Shown here piece by piece: positions 42,454 through 51,492 of a stretch of DNA of 64,000 bases. The notes under the pieces were generated by a model. It was given only the letters and a program-made list of their open reading frames with translations. It had not been told where the DNA came from and made no database searches. Source of the stretch: Streptomyces microflavus. Its GTDB lineage: Bacteria > Actinomycetota > Actinomycetes > Streptomycetales > Streptomycetaceae. Made by a program: the position numbers and the translations under genes. Location of the stretch: NCBI RefSeq assembly GCF_014650075.1, contig NZ_BMUG01000005.1, positions 124,001 through 188,000 of the forward strand. The letters run 5' to 3'. How positions within the stretch are numbered: the stretch's first letter is position 1; every line of letters starts with the position of its first letter.

Positions 42454-43392
42454 ATGTCACGTACAGCACGTTCGCATTCGATCGATGAGGGACAAGGGGC
42501 GGCCACACGCGGGGAGTTCGCCGGGCGACGGCGCGCTCTCGTGTACCTCGCGTCGGGAGTGCTGATGGCCGGCCTGGCCACGGCATGCGCCGACGGCAAG
42601 TCAAGTGCCGGTGGGGGCGGGCTGAGGGCGAGCGGCTCGACGACCGTCGCGCCGGTCGCCGCCGACGCGGCGGAGGCCCTCAAGGCGCAGGGTATGAACA
42701 TCACCATCGCCACCCAGGGAGGATCCGCCGGCGGCATCTCCCAACTCGCGGCAGGACAGATCGACATCGCGCTCAGCTCGAAGCCGATCGCCGAGGAGGA
42801 CCGGACCGCCCACCCCAAGACCGACTTCGTCACCACGCAGATCGGGTCCGACGCTGTCGGGGTCATCGTCACGAAGCCGGTCGCCGACGCCGGGGTCAAG
42901 AACCTCACGGCCGATCAGGTGCGGGGCCTCTTCGAGGGCAAGATCACCAACTGGTCCGAACTCGGCGGTCCGAAGCTCGATGTCTTCGTCTATGACAAGG
43001 AGCCCGGGCGCGGTACGCGCGAGGTTCTCGACAAGTATGTGTACGGGGACGAGAAGGCCCCGCCGCCGCCGGACTCCGACAACTTCGCGATCGTCGGCGG
43101 CAACCTGGAGACCCGCAACAAGCTGGAGTCCACCCCCGGGGCGGTCGGCCCCCTGTCCACCGGCTTCGTCGAGGGGCGGAACAAGCTCGCCGTGGTGACG
43201 CTGGACGGCATCGAAGCCAGCCCGGAGAACATCGCCTCGGGGAAGTACCCGATGAACAGGCCGCTGTACCTGATCACGAACGGCGAGCCGACGGGGGATG
43301 CCGAGAAGTTCATCGACTACCTGCTCTCCGACAAGGGGCAGTCGCTGCTGGAGCCTCACGGATACCTGTCGCTCAAGCAGATCGGGAAGTGA
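42454..43392 (+). CDS. Pst-like oxyanion-binding lipoprotein
   Basis: The 312-residue protein has a lipoprotein signal ending in LATAC (about residues 43-47) and a PstS-type ligand-binding domain (SGSTTVAPVA, GSAGGISQLAAGQIDIALSSKPI, KITNWSELGG, REPGRGTRE-like KEPGRGTREVLDKY). PstS proteins bind phosphate, and arsenate is its structural mimic. The arsenic context and the separate location from the usual phosphate operon suggest arsenate capture, but the specificity is inference. It precedes the fused permease by three bases. Confidence 0.85.
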   Translation: MSRTARSHSIDEGQGAATRGEFAGRRRALVYLASGVLMAGLATACADGKSSAGGGGLRASGSTTVAPVAADAAEALKAQGMNITIATQGGSAGGISQLAAGQIDIALSSKPIAEEDRTAHPKTDFVTTQIGSDAVGVIVTKPVADAGVKNLTADQVRGLFEGKITNWSELGGPKLDVFVYDKEPGRGTREVLDKYVYGDEKAPPPPDSDNFAIVGGNLETRNKLESTPGAVGPLSTGFVEGRNKLAVVTLDGIEASPENIASGKYPMNRPLYLITNGEPTGDAEKFIDYLLSDKGQSLLEPHGYLSLKQIGK

Positions 43393-43395
43393 TCG

Positions 43396-45207
43396 GTGAC
43401 GATCACGGAGGAGAAGCGACCGGCGGCAGAACCCGGGGCGCAGCCGCGTCCTCGGCGGTCGGCCTGGGTGTGGGGATGGCTCTTCACCGGAGCGTTCTCC
43501 GTCGTCGCCGTCCTGCTGGCGCTCCTCGGCTACCTCGGTGAAGGTGTCGCGGGAGGTGACGTCGACTGGGCGGGCCTGCTGACCGAATCGTCGTGGAATC
43601 CCAGCGGTTCGGTCTTCGGCGGACTGGCGATGATCTACGGCTCGGCCGTCGTGTGTGTCATCGCGCTCGTCCTGGCGGTGCCCGTCGGCTGGGGAGCGGC
43701 CGTCGCGCTCTCGGAGTACGTACCCGGACGTACGGCTCGCGCTCTGCGTATGAGTGTGGAGCTGCTGGCCGCCGTTCCCTCGATCGTGTACGGGCTGATC
43801 GGTATTCTGCTCATCCGGCCGTTCGTCGGGAGCATCGCCGATGTGCCGGGAGGGGACAGCCTGCTCGCCGCGGGCATGGTCCTGGCTGTCATGATCATGC
43901 CTACCATCGTGGCGGTGAGCGTGGACTCCCTGGCCGCGGTCCCCGACCGCGACAGGGAGGCGGCCTTCTCGCTGGGGCTGACCCGCCGCGAAGTCATCCG
44001 CTCGGCGGTTCTGCCGAAGGCGCGGGCCGGTATGCGGGCGGCCGTACTGCTCGGCCTCGCGCGGGCACTCGGTGAGGCGATCGCCGTCTTCCTGGTGGTG
44101 GGAAGGGCCGACGGACGACTTCCCGGCACGCTCGACCAGCTGCTGAACTCGCTGGTGCGCCCCGGCCAGACACTGACGACGAAGCTGGCAGGACCGGAGC
44201 CCGTTCTGGCGGGTACCTCCGGCACCTACTTCGCCTCGCTGTGCGGTCTCGGGCTCGTCCTCCTCGCCCTGGTGGCCATGGCCACGGTGTGGGGGAACCG
44301 GGGGGCGTCCCGGCCCGTGAGGGTCGCACGGTTCCGCGGCCGGCGATCGGCCGGCCGGAGCCGCGTCCAGGTGGACCGGTTCGTCGCCGCCCTGCGGTTG
44401 AGCGCGCTCGCGCTTCCCGTGCTCCTGCTCCTGGGCATGTTCGCCGTGCTGGCGACACGCGGCAGCGCGGCCTTCGACCCTTCGTTCTGGTTCACTTCCG
44501 CCACCGGCGCGGCCGGTGGGGGCGTCAGTGACCAGATCCTGGGCACGCTGCTGCTGGTCGTCACCTGCGGACTCATCGCTCTGCCCCTCGGGTTCGGCGC
44601 CGGGGTCCTGCTGGGCGTCCACGCCTCCGCCCGCACCGCGCGGGTGCTCCAGACGCTGACGGTCGTCGTGGGAGGGACACCGACCGTCCTTCTGGGCCTG
44701 GCCGGGTTCGTGATCTTCTGCAGTGCGATGGGCTGGGGGAGATCCTGGCTCGCCGGAGCCTTTGTCCTGGTTCCGGTCGTCGTGCCGATGGTCGCGTTAC
44801 CGACCTGCGCGCGTGTCAGGAGTCTCTCGCCGGAGATGACGGAGAGCGCGCTGTCCCTCGGGCTGACGCGCGCCCAGTACATTCGGTCCGTCGTCGTCCC
44901 GTACACCTGGCCCGCCACGCTGACCGGACTGCTGCTGGGGCTGGCGCGCGCGGCGGGGGAGACAGCGCCGCTGCTCTTCACCGCCACGGTCTTCTTCGGT
45001 GCGCCCGCGCTGCCCGGCGGCATCGTGGAATCGCCGGTACAGGCCCTGCCCACGCACATCTTCACCCTGTCCCAGGACTCCGGCGACCCCCAGGCCGTCG
45101 CACAGGCATGGGGGAGCGCCATGGTTCTGGTGCTCATCACCGCCGTACTGCTGAGCCTGGCGGTCGCGTTGCGCAACCGTTTCGAAGGAGAACGATGGAC
45201 CACGTAA
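43396..45207 (+). CDS. Fused PstC-PstA-like ABC permease
   Basis: The 603-residue membrane protein contains two homologous permease halves. The first (about 30-300, LALAVPVGWGAAVALSEYVP, LGLTRREVIRSAVLPKARAG) corresponds to PstC and the second (about 330-595, LGLTRAQYIRSVVVPYTWPATLTG, GETAPLLF) to PstA. In most bacteria these are separate genes, so this is a fusion. GTG at 43396 is the start. It forms the whole membrane channel of the oxyanion importer with the ATPase downstream, which overlaps it by 13 bp. Confidence 0.88.
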   Translation: MTITEEKRPAAEPGAQPRPRRSAWVWGWLFTGAFSVVAVLLALLGYLGEGVAGGDVDWAGLLTESSWNPSGSVFGGLAMIYGSAVVCVIALVLAVPVGWGAAVALSEYVPGRTARALRMSVELLAAVPSIVYGLIGILLIRPFVGSIADVPGGDSLLAAGMVLAVMIMPTIVAVSVDSLAAVPDRDREAAFSLGLTRREVIRSAVLPKARAGMRAAVLLGLARALGEAIAVFLVVGRADGRLPGTLDQLLNSLVRPGQTLTTKLAGPEPVLAGTSGTYFASLCGLGLVLLALVAMATVWGNRGASRPVRVARFRGRRSAGRSRVQVDRFVAALRLSALALPVLLLLGMFAVLATRGSAAFDPSFWFTSATGAAGGGVSDQILGTLLLVVTCGLIALPLGFGAGVLLGVHASARTARVLQTLTVVVGGTPTVLLGLAGFVIFCSAMGWGRSWLAGAFVLVPVVVPMVALPTCARVRSLSPEMTESALSLGLTRAQYIRSVVVPYTWPATLTGLLLGLARAAGETAPLLFTATVFFGAPALPGGIVESPVQALPTHIFTLSQDSGDPQAVAQAWGSAMVLVLITAVLLSLAVALRNRFEGERWTT

Positions 45208-45884
45208 TCACCGTGCGGGAACTGCGTGTGCGGGATCGGAACAAGACTCTGGTCGGGCCGGTCTCCTTCGAGGTGGAACACGGCTCGACCACCGGCCTGT
45301 GCGGACCGTCGGGCGCCGGCAAATCCACGGTGCTGCGTGCCCTGGTCGACCTCCTTCCGGCCGGGCTCACCAGAGAGGGCCGGATCGAAGTGGCCGGGCG
45401 CCCGGTCGTCTCGCGCAAGGGAGACGCGGACCTCAGGGCCAAGGTGGTCCTGGTTCCCCAGACGCCAGTTGTGTTCGGCGGCAGCATCCTGGACAACGCG
45501 CTGTTCGGGCTGCGCCATGTCATGCGCGCCCCACGCCAGGTCCTGGGTGACCGCGCGGAGCAGGCGCTGAAGGAGGCGGGTCTGTGGAAGGAGGTCCGCG
45601 ACCGGCTGGACTCTCCCGCTCAGACGCTGTCCGCCGGACAGCGCCAGCGCCTCTGCCTCGCGCGAGCGCTCGCCCTGGAGCCGACCGCACTGCTCCTCGA
45701 CGAGCCCACCAGTGCCCTGGACGAACGGAGCAGGGACACGGTGGAGGAGTCGGTGGCCGCGCTGCGCGGGCGCCGTACCGTGCTCCTCGTGTCGCATGAT
45801 CCCGCGCAGGTCGACCGGCTCTGCGACCGTACGGTCCGGCTCGAACTGCCCGGTGCGGAGAGTCTCGTCGCCGTGCCCTCCTGA
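45195..45884 (+). CDS. Pst-like ABC transporter ATPase
   Basis: The 229-residue ATPase has Walker A GPSGAGKST, Q-loop VVLVPQTPVVF, signature LSAGQRQRL, Walker B LLLDEPTSALD and the switch histidine in LVSHDP. It is shorter than canonical PstB (about 250-260 residues). ATG at 45195 follows GAAGGAGAACG and lies inside the permease gene. It energises the Pst-like importer. Confidence 0.88.
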   Translation: MDHVITVRELRVRDRNKTLVGPVSFEVEHGSTTGLCGPSGAGKSTVLRALVDLLPAGLTREGRIEVAGRPVVSRKGDADLRAKVVLVPQTPVVFGGSILDNALFGLRHVMRAPRQVLGDRAEQALKEAGLWKEVRDRLDSPAQTLSAGQRQRLCLARALALEPTALLLDEPTSALDERSRDTVEESVAALRGRRTVLLVSHDPAQVDRLCDRTVRLELPGAESLVAVPS

Positions 45885-45911
45885 CCCGCCCCGGGGTGAA
45901 CCGAGCCCTGC

Positions 45912-45949
45912 CCGTGCGGCTGTCCGGCGCCCTGTCGGCAGCCGCACGG
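45912..45949. terminator. Bidirectional stem-loop between importer operon and arsR
   Basis: Perfect 11-bp arms (45912-45922, 45939-45949) with a 16-nt loop lie between the ATPase gene (plus) and the convergent arsR (minus). Confidence 0.6.
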
Positions 45950-45959
45950 CGCCCTCGGC

Positions 45960-46271
45960 TCAGCAGGGGCGCGTACGGCCGGAGTCGGCGGTCTCCTGGG
46001 CCAGTACCGACAACTGGGCCAGTTCGGCAGCCAGACCGGACAGCGCCTCCGGCTTCAGCCGGTAGTACGTCCATCTGCCGCACGGTTCGGTCTCGACCAC
46101 ACCCGCCTCACGCAGCACCTTCAAGTGATTGGACAAGTTCGTCTGCCGAGCCCCGGTCTCCTCCACCAGGTGAGTCGTGCACAGCGACTCCCGGGCAAGC
46201 AGGGTGACGATACGCCGGCGCAAGGGGTCCGCCAGCGCTCGTAAGGTGTCACTGTCAACTGATGTCACCAT
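45960..46271 (-). CDS. arsR: ArsR-family repressor (type A paralogue)
   Basis: The 103-residue protein is nearly colinear with the ArsR at 25279: TLLARESLCTTHLVEETGAR, NLSNHLKVLREAGVVETEPC, with candidate arsenic ligands C31, C64 and the terminal C103. It is convergent with the Pst-like operon. Which promoters it controls is not visible; candidates are the importer, the molybdopterin enzyme and the operons at 55.1 and 62.0 kb. Confidence 0.88.
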   Translation of the reverse strand: MVTSVDSDTLRALADPLRRRIVTLLARESLCTTHLVEETGARQTNLSNHLKVLREAGVVETEPCGRWTYYRLKPEALSGLAAELAQLSVLAQETADSGRTRPC

Positions 46272-46312
46272 GTGCTGATGTTCTCATGTCGATTGCCGCC
46301 GGGTCCACCGGT

Positions 46313-46963
46313 TCACGGGATCTCGAACGATTCCCGCACGGTGGCCTGATCGAAGTCCGAGGTCCGCACGGTCAGGGACAGAGCCACGGCCGCGGATGGG
46401 GCCCGTGCCGGCTGCGTGGCCGCGAGGGCCGTGGTGGCTGCGATGACGCACAGCCCGACGACGGCCTCGGCGCTCACCCAGCGGCGGAGGGCCCGCAGTG
46501 GCGCGCGGCCCCCGTCGGCCTGCGGACGGGCGAGCCGTTTCGTCCAGCGCCATGACTGGTAGAGACCGGTCACCGCCAGGACGCACACACTGATGAACGC
46601 GATCCGGGAGAACCGCGTGACGGCCTCGGTGGGCACTGCCAAGGAGTGGGCCGACTGGGCCCAGGGCGTGAGCGCGGCGAACAGGAGGTGGAGCACGCTC
46701 TGGAGGAGGGCAAGTGCCGCAGTGCCCAGAGCGACGGACGGCCGACGTCCGGTCAGCGGGGACATCACGCCGACCGCGACCACGCCCCCGGCCGTGAGGG
46801 CTGCGGGAAGGAGAGCGGCGTCGGTGGCGAGGACGTGTGCGCAGGCGGACAGCAGGACCCCGGTGGAGGCAAGCCCCAGGCCGAGCGCCGGCGCGGGGAG
46901 TCGTCCCGTTGCGACGGGCATGATCGCGTGCGGGTGCCAAGGGCGGGCCTTGTGCGGGTGCAC
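46313..46963 (-). CDS. Membrane protein, chimeric or internally deleted CopD-like
   Basis: The 216-residue protein has four or five hydrophobic segments. The second half matches CopD-type copper-resistance membrane proteins (RFSRIAFISVCVLAVTGLYQ, then WVSAEAVVGLCVIAATTALA), but the segments that normally separate these two motifs are missing. The first half resembles another actinobacterial membrane protein. A strong ribosome site (AAGGAGG) at about 46978 precedes an ATG at 46971 that is out of frame with the protein, whose own GTG (46963) is 13 bases away. This suggests a recent rearrangement or frameshift near the start. Function is uncertain; metal or arsenic tolerance is possible. Confidence 0.5.
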   Translation of the reverse strand: MHPHKARPWHPHAIMPVATGRLPAPALGLGLASTGVLLSACAHVLATDAALLPAALTAGGVVAVGVMSPLTGRRPSVALGTAALALLQSVLHLLFAALTPWAQSAHSLAVPTEAVTRFSRIAFISVCVLAVTGLYQSWRWTKRLARPQADGGRAPLRALRRWVSAEAVVGLCVIAATTALAATQPARAPSAAVALSLTVRTSDFDQATVRESFEIP

Positions 46964-47109
46964 TGATCCATGTCCACCTCCTTCTTGACTCTCTCCGCGC
47001 TCTTCTTCGCGTGGGTTCGCGCAACTGACGTAGGGCGTCAGGGCGTCAGGGCATGGGGACGTGGGGCGTGACCCGCCCCTGGAGCGTCACGCCACTGTAA
47101 CCAGTTGAT

Positions 47110-47123
47110 TAGATGAATATCTA
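47110..47123. promoter_or_regulatory. Small palindrome upstream of the molybdopterin enzyme
   Basis: TAGAT-GAAT-ATCTA lies in an unusually A/T-rich patch 63 bp before the start codon, overlapping where a promoter is expected. It is an operator candidate for one of the ArsR proteins; no direct proof. Confidence 0.35.
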
Positions 47124-47185
47124 GACAGTCGCTGTTCCTCGCCCCTAGGCTCACCACGCCTCACACACCTCAGGGGGAGTCGGAC

Positions 47186-49699
47186 GTGGCCAGAAGCAAC
47201 ACCCCAGTCAGCAGGCGGCAGTTGGTCCAGGGGGCCGCGCTCACGAGTGCGGCCCTGGTGGTGGGTGCGCCGTCCGCCGACGCGACGGGCCGGCCCACCC
47301 CCGGCGCACCCGTCGCCACGGCCGAAGGGGCGCAGTCGCTCAACTTCACCGAGGGCTCGGCAGCGATGGAGCCCGACAGGACGGTGACCAGTGCCTGCCA
47401 GTTCTGCAACTCGAACTGCTCCCTCTCCGTCGACGTACGGGCCGACCGCGTCATCGGCGTACGAAGTGGCGCCGACGACCCCGTACAGAACGGCAACATC
47501 TGTGTGAAGGCGCCGATGATGGCGGAGCTCGCGCACAACCCTCTGCGCCTCACCCACCCACTGATCCGTACCGGCGGCCGCAAGGGCTCGAAGGACTCCA
47601 CCTTCCGGAAAGCCACCTGGGGCGAGGCGCTCGACGTCATCGCCCGGCAGTTGCTCGCCCTACGGGACAAGGGCGAGGCCGCCTCCATCGCGAACCGGAC
47701 CACCGGCCGGTTGCCGCGGGGCACCGGCTCCCTGGTGGCCAGGCTGTTCACCCTGCTGGGCAGCCCGAACAACACCGATGTCGGGCCCGTGTGCAACGAC
47801 GCGGGCGGAAACGCTCTCAAGGCGACCTTCGGCCTCGGCAACTTCACCAACGGGTACGGCACGGACGGCGCCACCGGCAGGGACGACCTGGGCTCGGCCG
47901 ACTACTACCTCTTCCTCGGCACCAACCAGGCCGAGACCCACCCGGTCACCTTCGACTACCTGCTGCGCGGCCGCGCCCGCACGGGCGCCCGGCTGGTGGT
48001 GGTCGACCCGCGCCGGACCCCGACCGCCGCCGTGGCCGACGACTGGATCGCGCCCAAGCCCCACACCGATCTGGCCCTGGCTCTGGGGATGCTCCACCAC
48101 ATCCTCGACACGAACCTGCACGACCGCGCGTTCGTCGAGCGCTGGGTGGTCGGCTTCGCCGAACTCAAGGCCCACATGGCGGCCTCCCACTACACCCCGG
48201 AGTGGGCCGCCGACGTCACGGGTGTCCCGGCGGCGACCATCCGCCGCACCGCCCGCGACTACGCGAGCGCCAGGTCCGCGGCGCTCTTCTGCAACGCGGG
48301 GATCTCCCACCAGCTGGGCGCCTTCGACACGTACCGCGTACTCACCTTCCTGGCAGCCGTCACCGGCAACATCGGCAAGCTCGGCGCCGGCTGCAACTTC
48401 ATGCACAACACCTGGCCCGGAGACCTCCACCTGCCGGCTCTCACCGTACGGACCCCGGATCCCGGCCAAGCCCTCCCCGTCGGCCCCGACTACTTCGCCG
48501 AGGCCGTACTCACAGGCCGGCCCTACCGCCTCAAAGCCCTCATCACACAAGGGAATCCGCTGGTCTCCTCGGCCAACACGGAGAGGGTGAAGGAGGCCTA
48601 CCGCCGACTGGACTTCTACGTCTACACGGGTCTGTTCATGGAAGAGGCCGCCTACTACGCGGACGTGGTGCTGCCGGTGAGCTCCCCGCTCGAGTACGAC
48701 GGGGTCTACATGCGGCGGGACGACCGGGCGATCCGCTGGCAGCAGGCCGCCGTACCCCGCTGCGGCGAATCCAGGCCGGACTGGGAGATCTGGATCGATC
48801 TGGCCCATGCGCTGGGCCGCAACGACAAGCGAAAGGGCTCCGCCTACTGGGCCGACGCGTTCCCGCGCGCCTGGAAGGACTACTCCGTCCTGTGGGCCGA
48901 GTTCGTGCGGCACACCCCGGGGGCGGGCGGGATGACGGAAGCGCGCATGCGCAGGCGGACCGAGCCCTTGCGCTGGCCCTGCCCCACACCGCACCATCCC
49001 GGCGTCAGCGCTCTCTACCAGGACCACCCGTCCTGGTACGAGGCCGCGGCATCGCTCGGCGGCGCCCCGGGGCAGAGATTCCTCACCCCCAGCGGCAAGA
49101 TCGAGATCTACACCAGCGCGCTCGACCAAGGGCTCGCCGTCGCCGGACACCGGGCCCTCCCCGACTTCTACACCCATCCCGAAGTGACGGGCGCGCACCC
49201 GACGCTCGCGTACGAGACGCGTTTCGTCACCAGCCCGGTCAACCCGCAGGCCCTCACCCACCCCGTGAAGCTGGGCGTGAAGGGCAACGGGGACGTGCAC
49301 CGCGGATACCCGCTGATGGGGATGACCGGCCGGCCCGGCGTGGCCCACTTCGCCACGGTCACCCACTGGACACCCACCGGCGCCCGGCTCAACGGGATCC
49401 GCTTCCTGCAGATCCACCCCGACACCGCCCGACGGCTGGGTATCGACGACCGCGACGAGGTCGTCGTGGAAAGCCCGCGCGGCAAGGTCACCGCCACGGC
49501 TCTGTACTGGCCCGGCATCCGCAAGGACACCGTGTTCATCCCGAACACCTTCGGCCCCGCCCAGCATCTCGCCGAAGACCTCGGGGGCACCCGGTACGAG
49601 GCCGTGAACGCCCTCGTCGACGACCGGTACTACGACAACCTCTCCGGACAGCAGGCGTACAAGTGTTTCGCCTGCCGGGTCACGAAGACCCCTTCCTGA
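47186..49699 (+). CDS. Tat-exported molybdopterin oxidoreductase (DMSO-reductase family)
   Basis: The 837-residue protein has a Tat signal (SRRQLVQGAALTSA), an N-terminal [4Fe-4S] motif C-x2-C-x3-C (ACQFCNSNCSL) with a fourth cysteine in GNICVK, molybdopterin domains (FLGTNQAETHPV, PRRTPTA) and a C-terminal dinucleotide-binding domain. The likely Mo-ligand cysteine is in GPVCNDAGG. There is no adjacent iron-sulfur or membrane-anchor subunit. Family members include arsenite oxidases and arsenate or polysulfide reductases; the ArsR genes on both sides suggest arsenic redox chemistry outside the membrane. The GTG start follows AGGGGGAG. Confidence 0.82.
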   Translation: MARSNTPVSRRQLVQGAALTSAALVVGAPSADATGRPTPGAPVATAEGAQSLNFTEGSAAMEPDRTVTSACQFCNSNCSLSVDVRADRVIGVRSGADDPVQNGNICVKAPMMAELAHNPLRLTHPLIRTGGRKGSKDSTFRKATWGEALDVIARQLLALRDKGEAASIANRTTGRLPRGTGSLVARLFTLLGSPNNTDVGPVCNDAGGNALKATFGLGNFTNGYGTDGATGRDDLGSADYYLFLGTNQAETHPVTFDYLLRGRARTGARLVVVDPRRTPTAAVADDWIAPKPHTDLALALGMLHHILDTNLHDRAFVERWVVGFAELKAHMAASHYTPEWAADVTGVPAATIRRTARDYASARSAALFCNAGISHQLGAFDTYRVLTFLAAVTGNIGKLGAGCNFMHNTWPGDLHLPALTVRTPDPGQALPVGPDYFAEAVLTGRPYRLKALITQGNPLVSSANTERVKEAYRRLDFYVYTGLFMEEAAYYADVVLPVSSPLEYDGVYMRRDDRAIRWQQAAVPRCGESRPDWEIWIDLAHALGRNDKRKGSAYWADAFPRAWKDYSVLWAEFVRHTPGAGGMTEARMRRRTEPLRWPCPTPHHPGVSALYQDHPSWYEAAASLGGAPGQRFLTPSGKIEIYTSALDQGLAVAGHRALPDFYTHPEVTGAHPTLAYETRFVTSPVNPQALTHPVKLGVKGNGDVHRGYPLMGMTGRPGVAHFATVTHWTPTGARLNGIRFLQIHPDTARRLGIDDRDEVVVESPRGKVTATALYWPGIRKDTVFIPNTFGPAQHLAEDLGGTRYEAVNALVDDRYYDNLSGQQAYKCFACRVTKTPS

Positions 49700-49791
49700 G
49701 CCCTTCGGCCGGCCCGGCGCCGGCCCCGGGCAGGGGCCCGCCGCGCTGCCAGCTGGTTGCGCAATGATTAGACCGCTGTAAAACTGGGGCT

Positions 49792-50157
49792 GTGTCAAGC
49801 CTGGAAGTAGTTACGTCAGCGCCCTGCTGCCCGCCCGTCACCGCCGCGCCACTGGAGGCTGAGCGGGCCTCGGACATGGCCAAGATGTTCAAGGCGCTGG
49901 GTGACTCGATCAGGCTCCGCCTGTTCTCGATGATCGCGTCGGCCGCCGGTGACGAGGTCTGCGTCTGCGATCTGACGGGCCCCTTCGACCTTTCCGCCCC
50001 GACGATCTCGTACCACCTCAAGATCCTGCGCGAGGCGGGTCTGGTGACCTCCGAGCGCCGCGGCACCTGGGTCTACTACCGGGCCCGGCGCGACAAGCTC
50101 GGCATTCTCTCCGGACTCCTCGCCGTGGACACGGTGCCCGAGGCCTGCGCGGTCTGA
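49792..50157 (+). CDS. arsR: ArsR-family repressor (type B paralogue)
   Basis: The 121-residue protein parallels the ArsR at 29603: C12-C13 in APCCPPVT, C57/C59 in EVCVCDL, SAPTISYHLKILREAGLVTS ERRGTW. The N-terminal Cys pair plus the CVCD cysteines reproduce the Corynebacterium ArsR As(III) site. GTG at 49792 has no clear ribosome site. It lies between the molybdopterin enzyme and the convergent regulator. Confidence 0.88.
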   Translation: MSSLEVVTSAPCCPPVTAAPLEAERASDMAKMFKALGDSIRLRLFSMIASAAGDEVCVCDLTGPFDLSAPTISYHLKILREAGLVTSERRGTWVYYRARRDKLGILSGLLAVDTVPEACAV

Positions 50158-50197
50158 GCCCGCGGAGCCCCTTCCTCGCACCGACCGGGCGCCGCCC

Positions 50198-51280
50198 TCA
50201 GACGCGCGAGACGATGCGCGGCGACCCCGCGGTTCCGGTGGCCGACCCGGACGGCTGGGTCTCCCGGGACGGCAGAGGGCGGTCGTCGGCGCAGGCGCAC
50301 GGCCGGAGCCAGCCGCGATCGACGGCGTTGGCTCCGGCCTCGAACCTGCTGCGGGCGTCCAGGCGTTCCATCAGGTCCGCGATCATGCGACGGGCGGTGC
50401 GCAGACCGACTCCGAGCTTCTTCCGTACGGCGTCGTCGGTCAGTCCCTGGCTCATCAGGCGGAGAATCTCCTTCTCCATGGGGGTGGGCCGGTCCTGCGC
50501 ATCACCCCCGCACAGGGAGTCCAGTGGCCTCATGGTCTCGCAGAGGCGCTCGAAGAGCGCCACCAGGCCCGTCAGGAACCCCGCCCCGCTGACCTGGACG
50601 GCCCCCGCCGCAGGGTTCCTGGGATCTATGGGCACCAGAGCGGTGGCGCGGTCGTAGACGACGAGCCACATCGGCAGCGTCGGAACCGTACCCACGCGTC
50701 CGCCGTCGCGCGCCAGCCAACGGGCGTAGCCGAGGGCCGCACGGTCGTTGTAGACGCTCTCCAGATGGATGTTCCAGACGGAGAGGCCGCGCTCCAGCAT
50801 GTGCTGGTCGAGGGGGCGCCGCGCGAGCAGAGCCTCCTCCTCGACGGTCTCCGCGGGCAGCAGGGACATGCATCCGACCGTCGCCCGGCCGGCGAGCCGC
50901 TCCATCCGGGCCAGCACCGCGGCCTGCGATTCCAGACGCTCCCAGCCGGAGTGTGACGTCGACGGCTGAGCGACCTCGTACTCCTCGGCGAGCTGTTCGA
51001 CGGCGTCCTTGATGTCGGCGAACTCCTGCTGTTTGCTCATGATCTCGGCCTGCCGCTGCTGGAGCAGGGTTCGCAGGGCGAGAGAGGGCTTCGCCGGGAC
51101 GAGCGTTCCGCCGAGGGGGCGGAGCAAGGAGAGTTCCAGGAGCCGGTCGACGCTGCGTCGGATGTCGTCCCGGGGTGCGCCGAGACCGCTGAACAGGTCC
51201 TCCGGCGAGCAGCCGGGCCGCCCGAGTGCGAAGCGGTAAACCGCATGTGTCAGGTCGTCGAGTCCCAGCGGCTGCGACAT
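50198..51280 (-). CDS. TrmB/LuxR-type cluster regulator
   Basis: The 360-residue protein has an N-terminal TrmB-like winged helix (GLDDLTHAVYRFALGRPG, DDIRRSVDRLLELSLLRPL), a coiled region, a phospholipase-D-like sensor part, and a C-terminal LuxR helix-turn-helix (TPMEKEILRLMSQGLTDDAVRKKLGVGLRTARRMIADLMERL). Such regulators are common pathway-specific activators in Streptomyces. It is divergent from the C-As bond-forming operon at 51493, so it probably controls that operon from the shared 212-bp gap. The tail has WLRPCACADD, a possible metal or arsenic site. Confidence 0.82.
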   Translation of the reverse strand: MSQPLGLDDLTHAVYRFALGRPGCSPEDLFSGLGAPRDDIRRSVDRLLELSLLRPLGGTLVPAKPSLALRTLLQQRQAEIMSKQQEFADIKDAVEQLAEEYEVAQPSTSHSGWERLESQAAVLARMERLAGRATVGCMSLLPAETVEEEALLARRPLDQHMLERGLSVWNIHLESVYNDRAALGYARWLARDGGRVGTVPTLPMWLVVYDRATALVPIDPRNPAAGAVQVSGAGFLTGLVALFERLCETMRPLDSLCGGDAQDRPTPMEKEILRLMSQGLTDDAVRKKLGVGLRTARRMIADLMERLDARSRFEAGANAVDRGWLRPCACADDRPLPSRETQPSGSATGTAGSPRIVSRV

Positions 51281-51492
51281 CCGCCCCCCAGATGTGCTGG
51301 TGCTTCGAATGTCTTGAAGTTAGCACGGTCGGGGGCCAGTTGGGCGATCAGAATCGGCCGATGGCGCGGGGGCGACAGGTAGTTGCCGGGCAGCTTGCTG
51401 CCTCACCGGGAACTTTCTTCACCGGGGCACGACCCCTCAGTATCTTCCCGATTGCCACTGGCGTTCGACGCCGACAACCATGGGGAGACGCG

